A stretch of 37,074 bases of DNA from Robinsoniella peoriensis (GTDB lineage: Bacteria > Bacillota > Clostridia > Lachnospirales > Lachnospiraceae), in NCBI RefSeq assembly GCF_000797495.1, contig NZ_JTGN01000003.1, positions 375,104 through 412,177 of the forward strand, read 5' to 3'. The position numbers and the translations under genes were made by a program. Under the pieces are notes generated by a model. The model had not been told where the DNA came from and did no database searches. It saw only the letters and a program-made list of their open reading frames with translations. This document shows, in pieces, positions 13,953 to 23,551 of this stretch (position 1 is the stretch's first letter; each line of letters starts with the position of its first letter).

Positions 13953-16900
13953 ATGCTTCAATTTTTAATTGACTGGCTGACCCCTATTTTTAACAGCATG
14001 GGTGTCAGTGAAACGGATGTACAGCGGTATGTACATACTTTAGGCGGTTATATTTATGTGATTGCAGGGTTGCTGGTTGCAGCAGTTGTTATTATGATAG
14101 CAGCCCACTGGGTGGTAAAAAAAGGAACCAGACATGTTGTCCGCTGGGCCGCCGGTATTTCATGGATACTCATTGTGACAGTTCTGGCCAATATGATTTC
14201 CTTTGGCCCCATGTACAATAACTTAGCGCCGATTCTGAATGGCAAAGGTTCTGTTTCTGAGGAAACCATAGAATCATCCAGGGAGATTATCAAAGAAACC
14301 GGTGAGGAAGGACTGACACTGGTAAAAAATGAGGGAACCTTACCTCTGGAAGCCAATACCAATGTGAATGTATTTGGGTGGGCATCCACCAATCCGATTT
14401 ATGGCGGTACAGGGGCAGGGGCGGCTGATAATTCCGGAAGTGTGGATATCCTTACTTCGCTGACGGATGCCGGGTTTCAAGTAAATCAGGAACTTGCAGA
14501 TATGTATAAGGAATACAGTCCCACCAGAAGTGCCGGCAGTGTCTTTTATACTGACTGGTCTCTGCCGGAACCAACGCAAGAGTATTACACAGATGATCTG
14601 ATGAAGGAAGCAAAAGAATTTTCTGACACGTCCATCATCGTTCTGTCAAGGTCAGGCGGAGAGGGGCAGGATGTTCCCCTTGATATGAAAGCAGTCATTG
14701 ACGGAACCTACGATCCCCGTGACGAGGTGGCTAATGGAAATGACCTTTATAACTATTTTGCCTGCAAATACGATAATAACGGTGATTATGATGACTTTGA
14801 TGAAGGAGAAAGCTATCTGGAGCTTTCCAATACAGAAGAGGCTATGATTCAGAAAGTATGCTCTGAATTTGACAATGTCATTGTAGTCATCAATGCAAAT
14901 AATACAATGGAGCTTGGATGGGTAGACGAATACGAAAGTATTGGCTCTGTGATTCTGGCACCGGGCACCGGAGCAACCGGTATGGCCGCCTTAGGAGAAA
15001 TCTTAAATGGTTCTGTGAACCCATCAGGTAAAACCGTGGACACATATGTATATGACTTGAAAAGTACCCCTACATACAACAACTATGGGAATTTCCCATT
15101 CAGCAATGTGGAGGATTTAAAAGAAGAACTCACAAAAGCAGACGAGGCATATGAGGGAGGGCTTCCCTTTGTAAACTATGTGGAGAATATCTATGTGGGA
15201 TACAAATTCTATGAGACGGCTGCACAGGAAAATTTAATTAACTATGACGAAATAGTGCAGTACCCATTTGGATATGGATTGAGCTATACCACATTCACTC
15301 AGGAGCTTCAAAATCTGAAAGATAATGGGGATACTGTTTCTGTAGATGTGACGGTTACAAATACGGGAAACACAGCAGGAAAAGATGTAGTTGAGCTTTA
15401 CTATACCCCTCCATATACCAATGGCGGAATTGAAAAAGCATCTGTGAACTTAATCGATTTTGGTAAAACAGCAGTGCTGGAGCCGGGAGCATCAGAAGTA
15501 GTTTCCTTTGAGATCATGAAGGAAGATATGGCTGCTTATGACTCCAGAGGCATCAAGGTAGAAAATGGCGGTTACATCCTGGAAGCCGGAGATTATAACC
15601 TTTCTGTCAGATCCGATTCCCATACGGTATTGGATGAGGAGACTTTCCATGTGGATGCAGATATCAATTATGCTGCAGATGGCCGTGTATCCGATGATAC
15701 CACAGCAGTAAATCAATTCCAGGAGTATTCCGCAGGCAGAGTCACCTATCTGTCACGGGCAAATGGCTTTGCAAACTATGAGGCAGCCACAGCGGCGCCA
15801 GGCGAAGAGCTGTATGAGATGGATGAGGAAACAAAAGCGTTTGTAAGTGAGAAATCTGTTGCACATTATGATTCCACCAAATACGATAATCCGGAGGATA
15901 AGATGCCTGTAACAGAGGCAGACAATGGAGTAACCGTAGCGGATCTGACCGGAAAAGAATACGACGACCCATTGTGGGAGGAACTGCTGGATGAGCTGTC
16001 CGTGGAAGATATGATTAACATGGTCAATCTTGGAGGGTTCCAGACCGTTGCCGTGGATTCTATTGGAAAAGTCGGAACACTGGATTCCGATGGCACATCG
16101 GGTTTAAATGACTGGTATATCGGGGTATATGGTACTGCTTACCCGGTACAGCTTCTCATCGCACAGACATGGAATAAAGATCTTTCCAGCCGCATTGGTG
16201 AAGGCGTTGGCGCAGAATATGCTGACTGCCGTATTTTCGGGGCTTACGCGCCGGCCATGAACATCCACCGCTCTGCATTTACCGGACGAAACTTTGAATA
16301 TTATTCCGAGGACAGCGTGCTGTCCGGTCATATGGCATCGGCCACGGTAAATGGAATGGCAACAAAAGGTGTCTATGCATATCTGAAGCATTTTGCACTG
16401 AATGAACAGGAGACAAACCGCTGCAGTCTGCTCCTGACCTATTCTGATGAACAGGCCATCCGGGAAATCTATCTGAAACCGTTTGAGATCTGTGTAAAGA
16501 ACTTTGACGGAAAGTCACTGGCTGTGATGTCCTCCTTTACCTTTATTGGGGACAGATGGACTGGTGCCAATGCAAACCTCTTGAATAACGTACTTCGGGA
16601 TGAATGGGGATTCCAGGGAATGGTATTATCTGACTGGAATGGTTCTTACGGATATCAGAATACGGATGACGCTGTCCGTAATGGAAACGATGCTATGCTT
16701 GGATTCTTTGCAGCAGAGTCCAACCAGATTACAAACACCTCACCCACAATGGTTCTGGCTATGCGGCAGGCGGCTAAAAACATTCTCTATACGGTTTCTA
16801 ACAGCGGAAACTACACCATAGAGGATCCAAATGCAGACAAGATGCCGAATATGACAAAATTATTCATTGGAATTGATGCTGCCGTAGCAGTGGTATCACT

Positions 16901-16985
16901 TGGTATTATGGCACTTGTTCTTGTCAGGTACTTTAAAAAGAGAAAAAAAGTTACCATTGAAATAGTTCCAAAGACAGAAGAGTAA
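13953..16985 (+). CDS. Membrane-anchored, domain-permuted GH3 glycosidase
   Basis: A 1010-residue protein with two N-terminal TM segments (about 33-53 and 67-88), a basic loop between them and one C-terminal TM (about 968-988) followed by KKRKK. This topology puts the catalytic part outside. The domain order is reversed relative to ordinary GH3: the GH3 C-domain comes first (about 108-430, with ETGEEGLTLVKNEG), then a fibronectin-like domain (about 440-570), and the TIM barrel last (about 660-935). The barrel keeps GRNFEYYSED, KHFALNEQE and the nucleophile D894 in MVLSDWNG. It probably cleaves beta-glucosides or beta-xylosides at the cell surface. Ribosome site GGGAGGAAG; operon start behind the repeat-bearing promoter. 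Confidence 0.9.
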   Translation: MLQFLIDWLTPIFNSMGVSETDVQRYVHTLGGYIYVIAGLLVAAVVIMIAAHWVVKKGTRHVVRWAAGISWILIVTVLANMISFGPMYNNLAPILNGKGSVSEETIESSREIIKETGEEGLTLVKNEGTLPLEANTNVNVFGWASTNPIYGGTGAGAADNSGSVDILTSLTDAGFQVNQELADMYKEYSPTRSAGSVFYTDWSLPEPTQEYYTDDLMKEAKEFSDTSIIVLSRSGGEGQDVPLDMKAVIDGTYDPRDEVANGNDLYNYFACKYDNNGDYDDFDEGESYLELSNTEEAMIQKVCSEFDNVIVVINANNTMELGWVDEYESIGSVILAPGTGATGMAALGEILNGSVNPSGKTVDTYVYDLKSTPTYNNYGNFPFSNVEDLKEELTKADEAYEGGLPFVNYVENIYVGYKFYETAAQENLINYDEIVQYPFGYGLSYTTFTQELQNLKDNGDTVSVDVTVTNTGNTAGKDVVELYYTPPYTNGGIEKASVNLIDFGKTAVLEPGASEVVSFEIMKEDMAAYDSRGIKVENGGYILEAGDYNLSVRSDSHTVLDEETFHVDADINYAADGRVSDDTTAVNQFQEYSAGRVTYLSRANGFANYEAATAAPGEELYEMDEETKAFVSEKSVAHYDSTKYDNPEDKMPVTEADNGVTVADLTGKEYDDPLWEELLDELSVEDMINMVNLGGFQTVAVDSIGKVGTLDSDGTSGLNDWYIGVYGTAYPVQLLIAQTWNKDLSSRIGEGVGAEYADCRIFGAYAPAMNIHRSAFTGRNFEYYSEDSVLSGHMASATVNGMATKGVYAYLKHFALNEQETNRCSLLLTYSDEQAIREIYLKPFEICVKNFDGKSLAVMSSFTFIGDRWTGANANLLNNVLRDEWGFQGMVLSDWNGSYGYQNTDDAVRNGNDAMLGFFAAESNQITNTSPTMVLAMRQAAKNILYTVSNSGNYTIEDPNADKMPNMTKLFIGIDAAVAVVSLGIMALVLVRYFKKRKKVTIEIVPKTEE

Positions 16986-16999
16986 CAGGCAGGATAACG

Positions 17000-17023
17000 G
17001 GGCTTCTCAGTAATGGGAAGCCC
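17000..17023 (+). terminator. Hairpin between the two GH3 genes, weak terminator
   Basis: GGGCTTC (17000-17006) pairs with GAAGCCC (17017-17023) and is followed by TTTCGTT. With only three T residues it would be leaky at most; it may lower expression of the second GH3 gene relative to the first. Confidence 0.45.
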
Positions 17024-17061
17024 TTTCGTTCTCAACTGCCCTTTAGAAAAAGGAGAATGTA

Positions 17062-19500
17062 ATGAAACATTTAGATATGATAGAAAAAATGACTCTTGAG
17101 GAGAAAGCAGCCTTCTTAAGCGGGAAAGGGGAATGGGATACCCGTGATATCCCCCGCCTTGGTATTCCTTCTGTGTTCTGTTCTGACGGACCTCATGGAA
17201 TCCGCAAGCAGGCGGGAGCCGGTGACCATCTGGGGTTAAATGAGTCTCTGCCGGCCACCTGTTTTCCGACAGCAGCTACCATAGCAAACAGCTGGGATGT
17301 GAATCTGGGAAAAGAAATCGGAGAAGCACTGGGCAAAGAAGCCGCGGTACTGGATGTACAAGTGCTGCTGGGACCGGGACTTAATATCAAACGAAGTCCG
17401 TTTTGCGGCAGGAACTTTGAATATTTTTCGGAAGACCCTTATCTGTCCGGGAAAATGGCAGCTTCTTATATCCGGGGAATACAGAGCCAGGGAGTGTATG
17501 CCTGCCCGAAGCATTTTGCAGTGAACAGCCAGGAGCTCCGCAGGATGGCGATGAATGCAGTGCTGGATGAGCGGGCGCTTCGGGAAATCTATCTGACCGG
17601 ATTTGAGATAGCTGTAAAAGAGGGTGGCGCGAAGGCTATAATGTCCAGCTATAACCAGGTGAATGGAATATATGCCAATGAAAACCAGCATCTTCTTTTA
17701 GACATTCTGCGAAAAGAGTGGGGGTTTGATGGGATTGTTATTACAGACTGGGGCGGTTCTAACGACCATGTGAAAGGCGTAAAAGCAGGTTCAACTCTGG
17801 AAATGCCTGCACCGGGACTGGACTCGGCAAGACAGATTCTATCTGCCATCGAAGATGGGGAGCTTACAATGGAAGAACTGGATGACTGTGTAGACGATCT
17901 GCTGGATGCCGTGTTCACAGTAAGTGAAATCCACAAAATAAAGAAAGCGCACTTTGACGAGGCAGCACATCACAAGCTTGCCAAAAAAGCGGCGGCTGAA
18001 AGTGCGGTGCTTCTAAAAAATGCCGATCACATACTTCCGCTGAACGCAGGCTGTAAAGTTGCAGTAATCGGGGATTTTGCGGCAGAACCGAGATATCAGG
18101 GCGCAGGCTCATCTATGGTGAAACCCACAAAAATAGAGACCATAGAGAACTCCATTACAGAGTATGACTTGCAGGTGGCTGGAGTGTCAAGGGGCTATAG
18201 ACGTACCGGTGAGGCGGACGAAGTTTTGAAGAAGGAAGCATTGAATCTTGTTTCCACGGCAGATGTTATACTGTACTTTTTTGGACTGGATGAACTCAGT
18301 GAGTCGGAAGGGCTGGACCGTACACATATGCGGATCCCGCAGAACCAGATTGAACTCTTGCAGTCCATTCTGCAGGTAAATGAGAATATCGTTGGAATTA
18401 TGAGCGCTGGGGCCTCTGTGGAAATGCCGTGGCAGAAGAACTGCAAAGCGATTCTGCATGGATACCTTTCTGGACAGGCGGGAGCCAGCGCCATGCTGGA
18501 TATCCTGACCGGAAAAACAAACCCATCCGGAAGGCTTGCGGAGACTTATCCTATCCGGTATGAGGATACACCGGCACTAAGGCATTTTCCAAGCACAGAG
18601 AGAAATGCAGAGTACCGGGAGAGTATCTATGTGGGGTACCGCTATTATGATACCAGCAAAGTCCGGGTACAGTATCCATTCGGGTTCGGCCTGTCCTATA
18701 CCGAATTTACCTATTCGGATATGAAAACTGACAGCCAGGGGGTTACCTTGAATGTGACAAACAGCGGAAACATGGATGGCGCAGAAGTGGTGCAGCTGTA
18801 TGTGGGACTTCCAAATGCCATTGTGTTCCGCCCGGAAAAAGAATTGAAAGGATTTATAAAAGTATTTTTGAAAACAGGGGAAAGCCGTAAAGTGCATATT
18901 TCATTCGACGATAAAACCTTCCGTTACTGGAACATAAAAACGAACTGCTGGGAAGAAGAAATGGGAACCTACCGCATTATGGTCGGTGCAAGTGTAAATG
19001 ATATCCGGCTGGAGGCAGAATGGGAAGTGGAAGGCACCACTTCTGAATATCCATATCATCCGGCAATGCTTCCCTACTATTATACAGGGATTGTACAGCA
19101 GATATCTGACCTGGAATTTGAGACACTTCTGGGGTATCCGATTCCGGAAGGAAAATGGACGGGGGAACTTACATCGAATGATGCCATTTGTCAAATGTAT
19201 TATGCAAAGAGCGGACTTGCCAGATTCATTTATAACCGTCTGACCAGCATAAAAAAGAAAAGTGAGGAAAGGGGAAAACCGGATTTGAATATCCTCTTTA
19301 TTTATAACATGCCGTTTCGGGCATTGGCAAAAATGACGGCAGGGGCAGTCAGCATGGATATGGTAGATGGCATTGTAGCAGTTGTGAACGGTCAGTTCTT
19401 TAGGGGAATGAAAAAGATAATAGGTGGATTCTTTGGCAATGCCAGGGCAAATAAGGCATATGAAAGAAGATTATCAGGAAAGAAGGGGAAAACAAGATGA
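17062..19500 (+). CDS. GH3 beta-glucosidase-like enzyme (cytoplasmic)
   Basis: An 812-residue enzyme in the normal GH3 order with no signal peptide. The N-terminal barrel has SDGPHGIRKQ, the substrate-site GRNFEYFSEDP and CPKHFAVNSQE, and the nucleophile D229 in IVITDWGGSN. The alpha/beta sandwich (about 310-500) and a fibronectin-like domain (about 560-650) follow, and a roughly 130-residue C-terminal extension of unknown role ends in a basic stretch. It likely hydrolyses imported beta-glucosides or related conjugates. Its stop overlaps the start of the GtrA-like gene (ATGA), so they are translationally coupled, and it shares an operon with the membrane GH3. Confidence 0.93.
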   Translation: MKHLDMIEKMTLEEKAAFLSGKGEWDTRDIPRLGIPSVFCSDGPHGIRKQAGAGDHLGLNESLPATCFPTAATIANSWDVNLGKEIGEALGKEAAVLDVQVLLGPGLNIKRSPFCGRNFEYFSEDPYLSGKMAASYIRGIQSQGVYACPKHFAVNSQELRRMAMNAVLDERALREIYLTGFEIAVKEGGAKAIMSSYNQVNGIYANENQHLLLDILRKEWGFDGIVITDWGGSNDHVKGVKAGSTLEMPAPGLDSARQILSAIEDGELTMEELDDCVDDLLDAVFTVSEIHKIKKAHFDEAAHHKLAKKAAAESAVLLKNADHILPLNAGCKVAVIGDFAAEPRYQGAGSSMVKPTKIETIENSITEYDLQVAGVSRGYRRTGEADEVLKKEALNLVSTADVILYFFGLDELSESEGLDRTHMRIPQNQIELLQSILQVNENIVGIMSAGASVEMPWQKNCKAILHGYLSGQAGASAMLDILTGKTNPSGRLAETYPIRYEDTPALRHFPSTERNAEYRESIYVGYRYYDTSKVRVQYPFGFGLSYTEFTYSDMKTDSQGVTLNVTNSGNMDGAEVVQLYVGLPNAIVFRPEKELKGFIKVFLKTGESRKVHISFDDKTFRYWNIKTNCWEEEMGTYRIMVGASVNDIRLEAEWEVEGTTSEYPYHPAMLPYYYTGIVQQISDLEFETLLGYPIPEGKWTGELTSNDAICQMYYAKSGLARFIYNRLTSIKKKSEERGKPDLNILFIYNMPFRALAKMTAGAVSMDMVDGIVAVVNGQFFRGMKKIIGGFFGNARANKAYERRLSGKKGKTR

Positions 19501-20105
19501 GTCAGATAAAAGAAAAATGGATTACGAGATGGAACGGCTTTGAAGAAAAGCACCCGAAACTTTCCAAGTGGGTATATCAGATTTTTTATTTTTTTGTATT
19601 CAGCATGATGGTAACGGTATTTCAGTACCTGGTCTTTACCTTTCTGCCGGGATTTCTGGGAATGGGGCTTGCCGGAACCAGGTTTATGTGGCCGCAAAAA
19701 GAGCTGCATCTCTTCGGTGTTGACTTCACATGGAGCCTTCTTGGCTACAATGTTCTCTATGATGCCGGAGGCGCTGTGATGATAGGTGGAGGGCTTGGAT
19801 ACTTTATCAGTTATGAAGTTGGGTCTTTTCTTGCCCAGTGTATCAATTTCCCACTGCAGAGGAACATCACTTTTAAAAGCCACGGTAATCCCTGGTATCA
19901 GGCTGTATGGTATTTCCTTGCCTGGGTCGTGATTTCCCTGATCTGCAATGGATTCAATAACTTATGGATGCCGATTGCCTCCGTTTATGTGGCCCCGGCA
20001 GTCTATAACCTGCTGGTGACATTTATCACCGGTGGCGTATCTATGATTATTTTCTTTTTTGTATTCAAGATTATCTTTCCGGAAGGTGAAGCGCAAAAGA
20101 ACTAA
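19497..20105 (+). CDS. GtrA-like polytopic membrane protein
   Basis: A 202-residue protein with about four TM segments (roughly 24-48, 85-108, 132-152, 165-190). The motif CINFPLQRNITFKS after the second TM matches the GtrA family, whose members are thought to help move undecaprenyl-linked sugars across the membrane for cell-surface glycosylation. It is longer than usual GtrA (about 130-150 residues) because of an N-terminal amphipathic region and an insert between the first two TMs. It starts inside the GH3 stop. Why a GtrA-like flippase partner is coupled to a glucosidase is unexplained. Confidence 0.75.
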   Translation: MSQIKEKWITRWNGFEEKHPKLSKWVYQIFYFFVFSMMVTVFQYLVFTFLPGFLGMGLAGTRFMWPQKELHLFGVDFTWSLLGYNVLYDAGGAVMIGGGLGYFISYEVGSFLAQCINFPLQRNITFKSHGNPWYQAVWYFLAWVVISLICNGFNNLWMPIASVYVAPAVYNLLVTFITGGVSMIIFFFVFKIIFPEGEAQKN

Positions 20106-20232
20106 AAATTGATGTTGTCTAAAAAGTCATAAATGGAACAGTAGTAAACATGCTGAGACAATAGGGCTTCTGTCATTAAAAAAATGATGCATCTGGAATT
20201 ATTGGTTCAATACGAAAGAATCCGTTTAGAAA

Positions 20233-20262
20233 TTGTTTATCTTTTTGTTAGATGCATGTTAT
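20233..20262 (+). promoter_or_regulatory. Weak candidate promoter before the amide hydrolase
   Basis: TTGTTT (20233-20238) and TGTTAT (20257-20262), 18 bp apart, lie in the 203-bp gap after the GtrA-like gene. This is the longest gap in the plus-strand run after the LytTR pair, so a separate promoter is likely somewhere in it. ATGCATCT and AGATGCAT form an 8-bp inverted repeat near 20185 and 20250. Confidence 0.3.
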
Positions 20263-20308
20263 CCGTGGGAGTTACAGTAGTAGCAGATGAAGAAAGGAAA
20301 TAAATGAG

Positions 20309-21403
20309 ATGAAGAAAAAAATATACATGGCTTTCATGATGTCATTGATTCTCGGTACAGTCGTCGGCTGTGGAGAGAATACAAAAACACCTGAAAATAC
20401 AGTACAGACGGAAACAGCAAAAGGAGAAGATATGGTTAAGGAAAAGGTAGAACCGGGAACAGAAATCACAGAGCTGGAAGAAGGGCTGTCATTAGTCCGC
20501 TATGAAGGAGACTATGGCTTCGGCAGTTTTCTGGAGCAGGGCGGCGCTGTCTCCGATGAAGGGGTGGTGGAGTATTTGAGCAGCCAGCTCACATCAAGCA
20601 TACCAGAACTGCTATTTGGCGGGAACCCATTCGGGTGCAGCACACTTTCAGTGAAGAATACCGATGGCGGTTACCTGTTCGGCAGAAACTTTGACTGGGA
20701 TGCCTGTAACGCTTTGATTATCAGTTCAAAACCGGACAATGGTTACGCATCCGTTTCAACTGTCAACATGGATTTTATTCAGGCTGGCGGGCTTGATATT
20801 TCTAAACTGCCTGACATGGCACAGGCTATAATCGGATTGTATGCGCCGCTGGATGGTATGAATGAAGAAGGATTCGCGGTATCTGTCAACATGATTGAGG
20901 ATTCAGACACCATTGAACAGAATACAGATAAGCCGGACATTACAACCACGACAGTCATCCGCCTGCTTCTGGATCAGGCCGCAAATGTGGAGGAAGCACT
21001 GAATCTGCTTTCCCGGTACGACTTCCATGCTTCTATGGGAATGATGATCCATCTGGCACTTTCTGATGCAGAAGGAAACAGTGTCGTGGTGGAATATGTA
21101 AACAATCAGATGATTGTAACAGAGACCCCGGTTGTCACCAATTTTTACCTGTCGGCAGGAGAGAAATACGGGATAGGAACTTCCCAGTCCCATACGAGAT
21201 ATGATATTTTGAACGAGACACTGGAAAAGCAGGAAAGCATGACGGAAACGGATGTGAGAAATGCACTGGACAGCGTGAGTAAAGACAATTTCGGAGAGTT
21301 TGAATCTACGGAATGGAGCATCGTCATGAATCAGGAGACAAAGGAACTGACTTACTATCACAGGGAAAATTATAAGCAGGGATATACCATATCGGTTGAT
21401 TAG
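20309..21403 (+). CDS. Ntn amide hydrolase lipoprotein (choloylglycine hydrolase superfamily)
   Basis: A 364-residue lipoprotein. The signal peptide ends in the lipobox VVGC (C21). After a 90-residue segment comes FGCSTL, with C110 as the predicted N-terminal nucleophile, then GRNFDWD with R126 and D129. The offsets from the cysteine (16 and 19) are exactly those of C2, R18 and D21 in bile salt hydrolases. GMNEEGFAVSVNM and TSQSHTRYDIL resemble later substrate-pocket strands. Members hydrolyse amide bonds in bile acid conjugates, penicillin V, N-acyl homoserine lactones or N-acylethanolamines. The internal nucleophile means self-cleavage is needed, as in acid ceramidase and NAAA. Substrate unknown. 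Confidence 0.88.
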   Translation: MKKKIYMAFMMSLILGTVVGCGENTKTPENTVQTETAKGEDMVKEKVEPGTEITELEEGLSLVRYEGDYGFGSFLEQGGAVSDEGVVEYLSSQLTSSIPELLFGGNPFGCSTLSVKNTDGGYLFGRNFDWDACNALIISSKPDNGYASVSTVNMDFIQAGGLDISKLPDMAQAIIGLYAPLDGMNEEGFAVSVNMIEDSDTIEQNTDKPDITTTTVIRLLLDQAANVEEALNLLSRYDFHASMGMMIHLALSDAEGNSVVVEYVNNQMIVTETPVVTNFYLSAGEKYGIGTSQSHTRYDILNETLEKQESMTETDVRNALDSVSKDNFGEFESTEWSIVMNQETKELTYYHRENYKQGYTISVD

Positions 21404-21418
21404 AAAAGGAGGAGAACG

Positions 21419-22804
21419 ATGAATTATTTTAAGACGCTGGTGGATCTATACCGTTTGAAAAAACAGGCAAAGCTTACCATACAACAGATGCGCACCCTGC
21501 AGAATAAAAAGTTAAGAAACATGCTGCATTACGCATGGAAACATTCTGCCTACTACAGAAGAACCTTTACGGCGGCAGGCATCACAGAGGAACAATTGGA
21601 TGAACTCCCGCTATCCTGCTTCCCTACCATCGATAAGAAAGAATTTTTAGAGCATTTTGACGAGCTGATTGTTCCAATAGATCTGCGCCAGAAAGAACTC
21701 CGTGAATTTGATGCGGCAGATTCATCCGACCGAAAGCCATACAAAGGGAAATACCATGTGGTACATTCCTCCGGGAGTACCGGAAAACCGGGATATTTTG
21801 TATATGATGAAGCGGCATGGAATCATATGCTGCTTGGCATGATCCGGGCAGCGCTCTGGAACATGACCATGCCCAAGATACTGTCCCTGCTGGCAAAACG
21901 TCCCAGAATTGTATATATTGCAGCAACGGATGGACGATACGGGGGCGCAATGGCAGTTGGTGACGGAATCGACGGAGTGGGTGCGAGCCGGATGTATCTG
22001 GATATCAAGACACCGCTTGACGAGTGGATACGGCAGATCAAAGAATTCAAACCCAATATTATCATTGGATATCCATCCGCCATCAAGATATTGGCGGAAC
22101 TTGTAGAAAAAGGCAGGGTAGAAGTAAATGCAGTACGGGTGATTTCCTGCGGGGAGCCTCTTGGGGCAAGCCTTCGGAACTACCTGGAAAGAAGTTTTCA
22201 GACAAAGGTGGTCAATTTCTATGGAGCCAGTGAATCACTGACTATAGGCGTGGAGTTGAACCCGGAGGAAGGTATGATACTCTTTGATGATATGAACTTT
22301 ATTGAAGTGGAGAGCGGAGTGATGTATCTGACATGTCTGTATAACTTTGCACAGCCTCTGATCCGTTACCGTATTTCTGACAGTCTTGTTCTGAAAGCGG
22401 CAGAGGTCAACAGTCCCTATCCATTTACCAGGGCGGTCGGTCTTCTGGGCAGAAACGAAGATATCCTCTGGTTTGAAGACGGATCCGGAAACGAAGAGTT
22501 CCTGCATCCTCTTGCCATTGAGGGCTTTTGTATCGAAGGGCTTATGGATTACCAGTTCCGGCAGGTCGGAAAGGATGCATTTGAAATGTACGCAGAAACT
22601 TCTGTATCTGCCTCCAGAGAAAAAATAAAAGCAGAAATGCTGTATCAGATGAAAAAAATCCTTGCCGGCAAGAAGCTGGATTATGTACAGTTTTATGTGA
22701 TTTTTACAAATGAAATCCTTCCGGATCCAAGGACAGGCAAAAAACCATTGATACTTCAGAAAGGGGCAGAAGGCCAGTATGAAAAAAGTGTTATTGCAGG
22801 GTAG
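21419..22804 (+). CDS. PaaK/CapK-like adenylate-forming enzyme
   Basis: A 461-residue protein of the phenylacetate-CoA ligase/coenzyme F390 synthetase type. The nucleotide-binding loop HSSGSTGKPGYFVYDE lies at about 118-133, the YGASES motif at about 269-274, and a smaller C-terminal domain follows from about 340. Family members form an acyl-adenylate and often pass it to CoA or another acceptor; CapK relatives occur in surface-polymer clusters. AAAGGAGGAG precedes ATG 21419, 15 bp after the amide hydrolase, and the ABC transporter gene starts inside its 3' end. The acid it activates may be the product released by the hydrolase, but that is inference. Confidence 0.85.
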   Translation: MNYFKTLVDLYRLKKQAKLTIQQMRTLQNKKLRNMLHYAWKHSAYYRRTFTAAGITEEQLDELPLSCFPTIDKKEFLEHFDELIVPIDLRQKELREFDAADSSDRKPYKGKYHVVHSSGSTGKPGYFVYDEAAWNHMLLGMIRAALWNMTMPKILSLLAKRPRIVYIAATDGRYGGAMAVGDGIDGVGASRMYLDIKTPLDEWIRQIKEFKPNIIIGYPSAIKILAELVEKGRVEVNAVRVISCGEPLGASLRNYLERSFQTKVVNFYGASESLTIGVELNPEEGMILFDDMNFIEVESGVMYLTCLYNFAQPLIRYRISDSLVLKAAEVNSPYPFTRAVGLLGRNEDILWFEDGSGNEEFLHPLAIEGFCIEGLMDYQFRQVGKDAFEMYAETSVSASREKIKAEMLYQMKKILAGKKLDYVQFYVIFTNEILPDPRTGKKPLILQKGAEGQYEKSVIAG

Positions 22805-23540
22805 GCAGGTGAGCAAAGTCTTTCTGCAGGGCCAGGTTAAGAATAAGATACTGGACCTGGTGGATGTAGATATCTATGAACAGGACTTTACCATTATCAT
22901 GGGCTCCTCCGGTGCCGGAAAATCCACACTTTTATATGCCTTTAGCGGAATGGATGCTATTTCAGATGGGACGGTGGAATACAAAGGAATACAGATCAAC
23001 CACTTAAAAGAAAAGCAGATGGCGAAGCTTCGGGCGGAGGAATTTGGATTTGTATTCCAGCAGACACATCTGGTAAGCAATCTTACACTTTTTGAAAATG
23101 TGGCGGTCGCAGGCTTCGTAAGTAAAAAAGGCAGTACGGGGGAAATCCGGAAACGTGCCAGGACGCTGCTGACCCAGATGGGTGTAGAAAAAGCAGAGAA
23201 CCGTCTTCCCTCCCAGGTGTCAGGCGGCGAGGCACAGCGTGCCGCCATTGCGAGAGCCATGATTGGAAATCCCGGACTCCTGTTTGCGGATGAACCTACC
23301 GGGGCTCTGAACAAATCCCATACCGATGAGGTCTTAAACCTTCTGACGTCCTTAAACAATTCCGGACAGAGTATCCTGATGGTAACCCACGACCTTAGGG
23401 CAGCTCTAAGAGGGAACCGGATTTTATATCTGGAGGACGGAAAAGTCCTGGATGAGCTGACCATGACAAAATATCAGATGGCTGAGGAAAGGCAGAGGGA
23501 AAACAAATTAAAAGAATGGCTTTCCGAATTACAGTGGTAG
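22779..23540 (+). CDS. ABC transporter ATP-binding protein (MacB/LolD-like)
   Basis: A 253-residue ATPase. Walker A GSSGAGKSTLL (about 42-52), Q-loop FVFQQTH, signature VSGGEAQRAAIARA (about 146-159) and Walker B LLFADEPTGAL are intact. The sequence fits the MacB/LolD/FtsE class, which works with FtsX-type permeases to drive export or lipid/peptide extraction. ATG 22779 has AGAAGG 5 nt upstream and lies 26 bp inside the ligase gene, implying coupled translation. Its permease partner follows after 11 bp. Confidence 0.94.
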   Translation: MKKVLLQGRQVSKVFLQGQVKNKILDLVDVDIYEQDFTIIMGSSGAGKSTLLYAFSGMDAISDGTVEYKGIQINHLKEKQMAKLRAEEFGFVFQQTHLVSNLTLFENVAVAGFVSKKGSTGEIRKRARTLLTQMGVEKAENRLPSQVSGGEAQRAAIARAMIGNPGLLFADEPTGALNKSHTDEVLNLLTSLNNSGQSILMVTHDLRAALRGNRILYLEDGKVLDELTMTKYQMAEERQRENKLKEWLSELQW

Positions 23541-23551
23541 GAGGATACAAC

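Noticed and set aside
23516..23551. Upstream start for the FtsX-like permease
   Set aside because: Would overlap the ATPase gene, while ATG 23552 has a clear AGGAGG just upstream.
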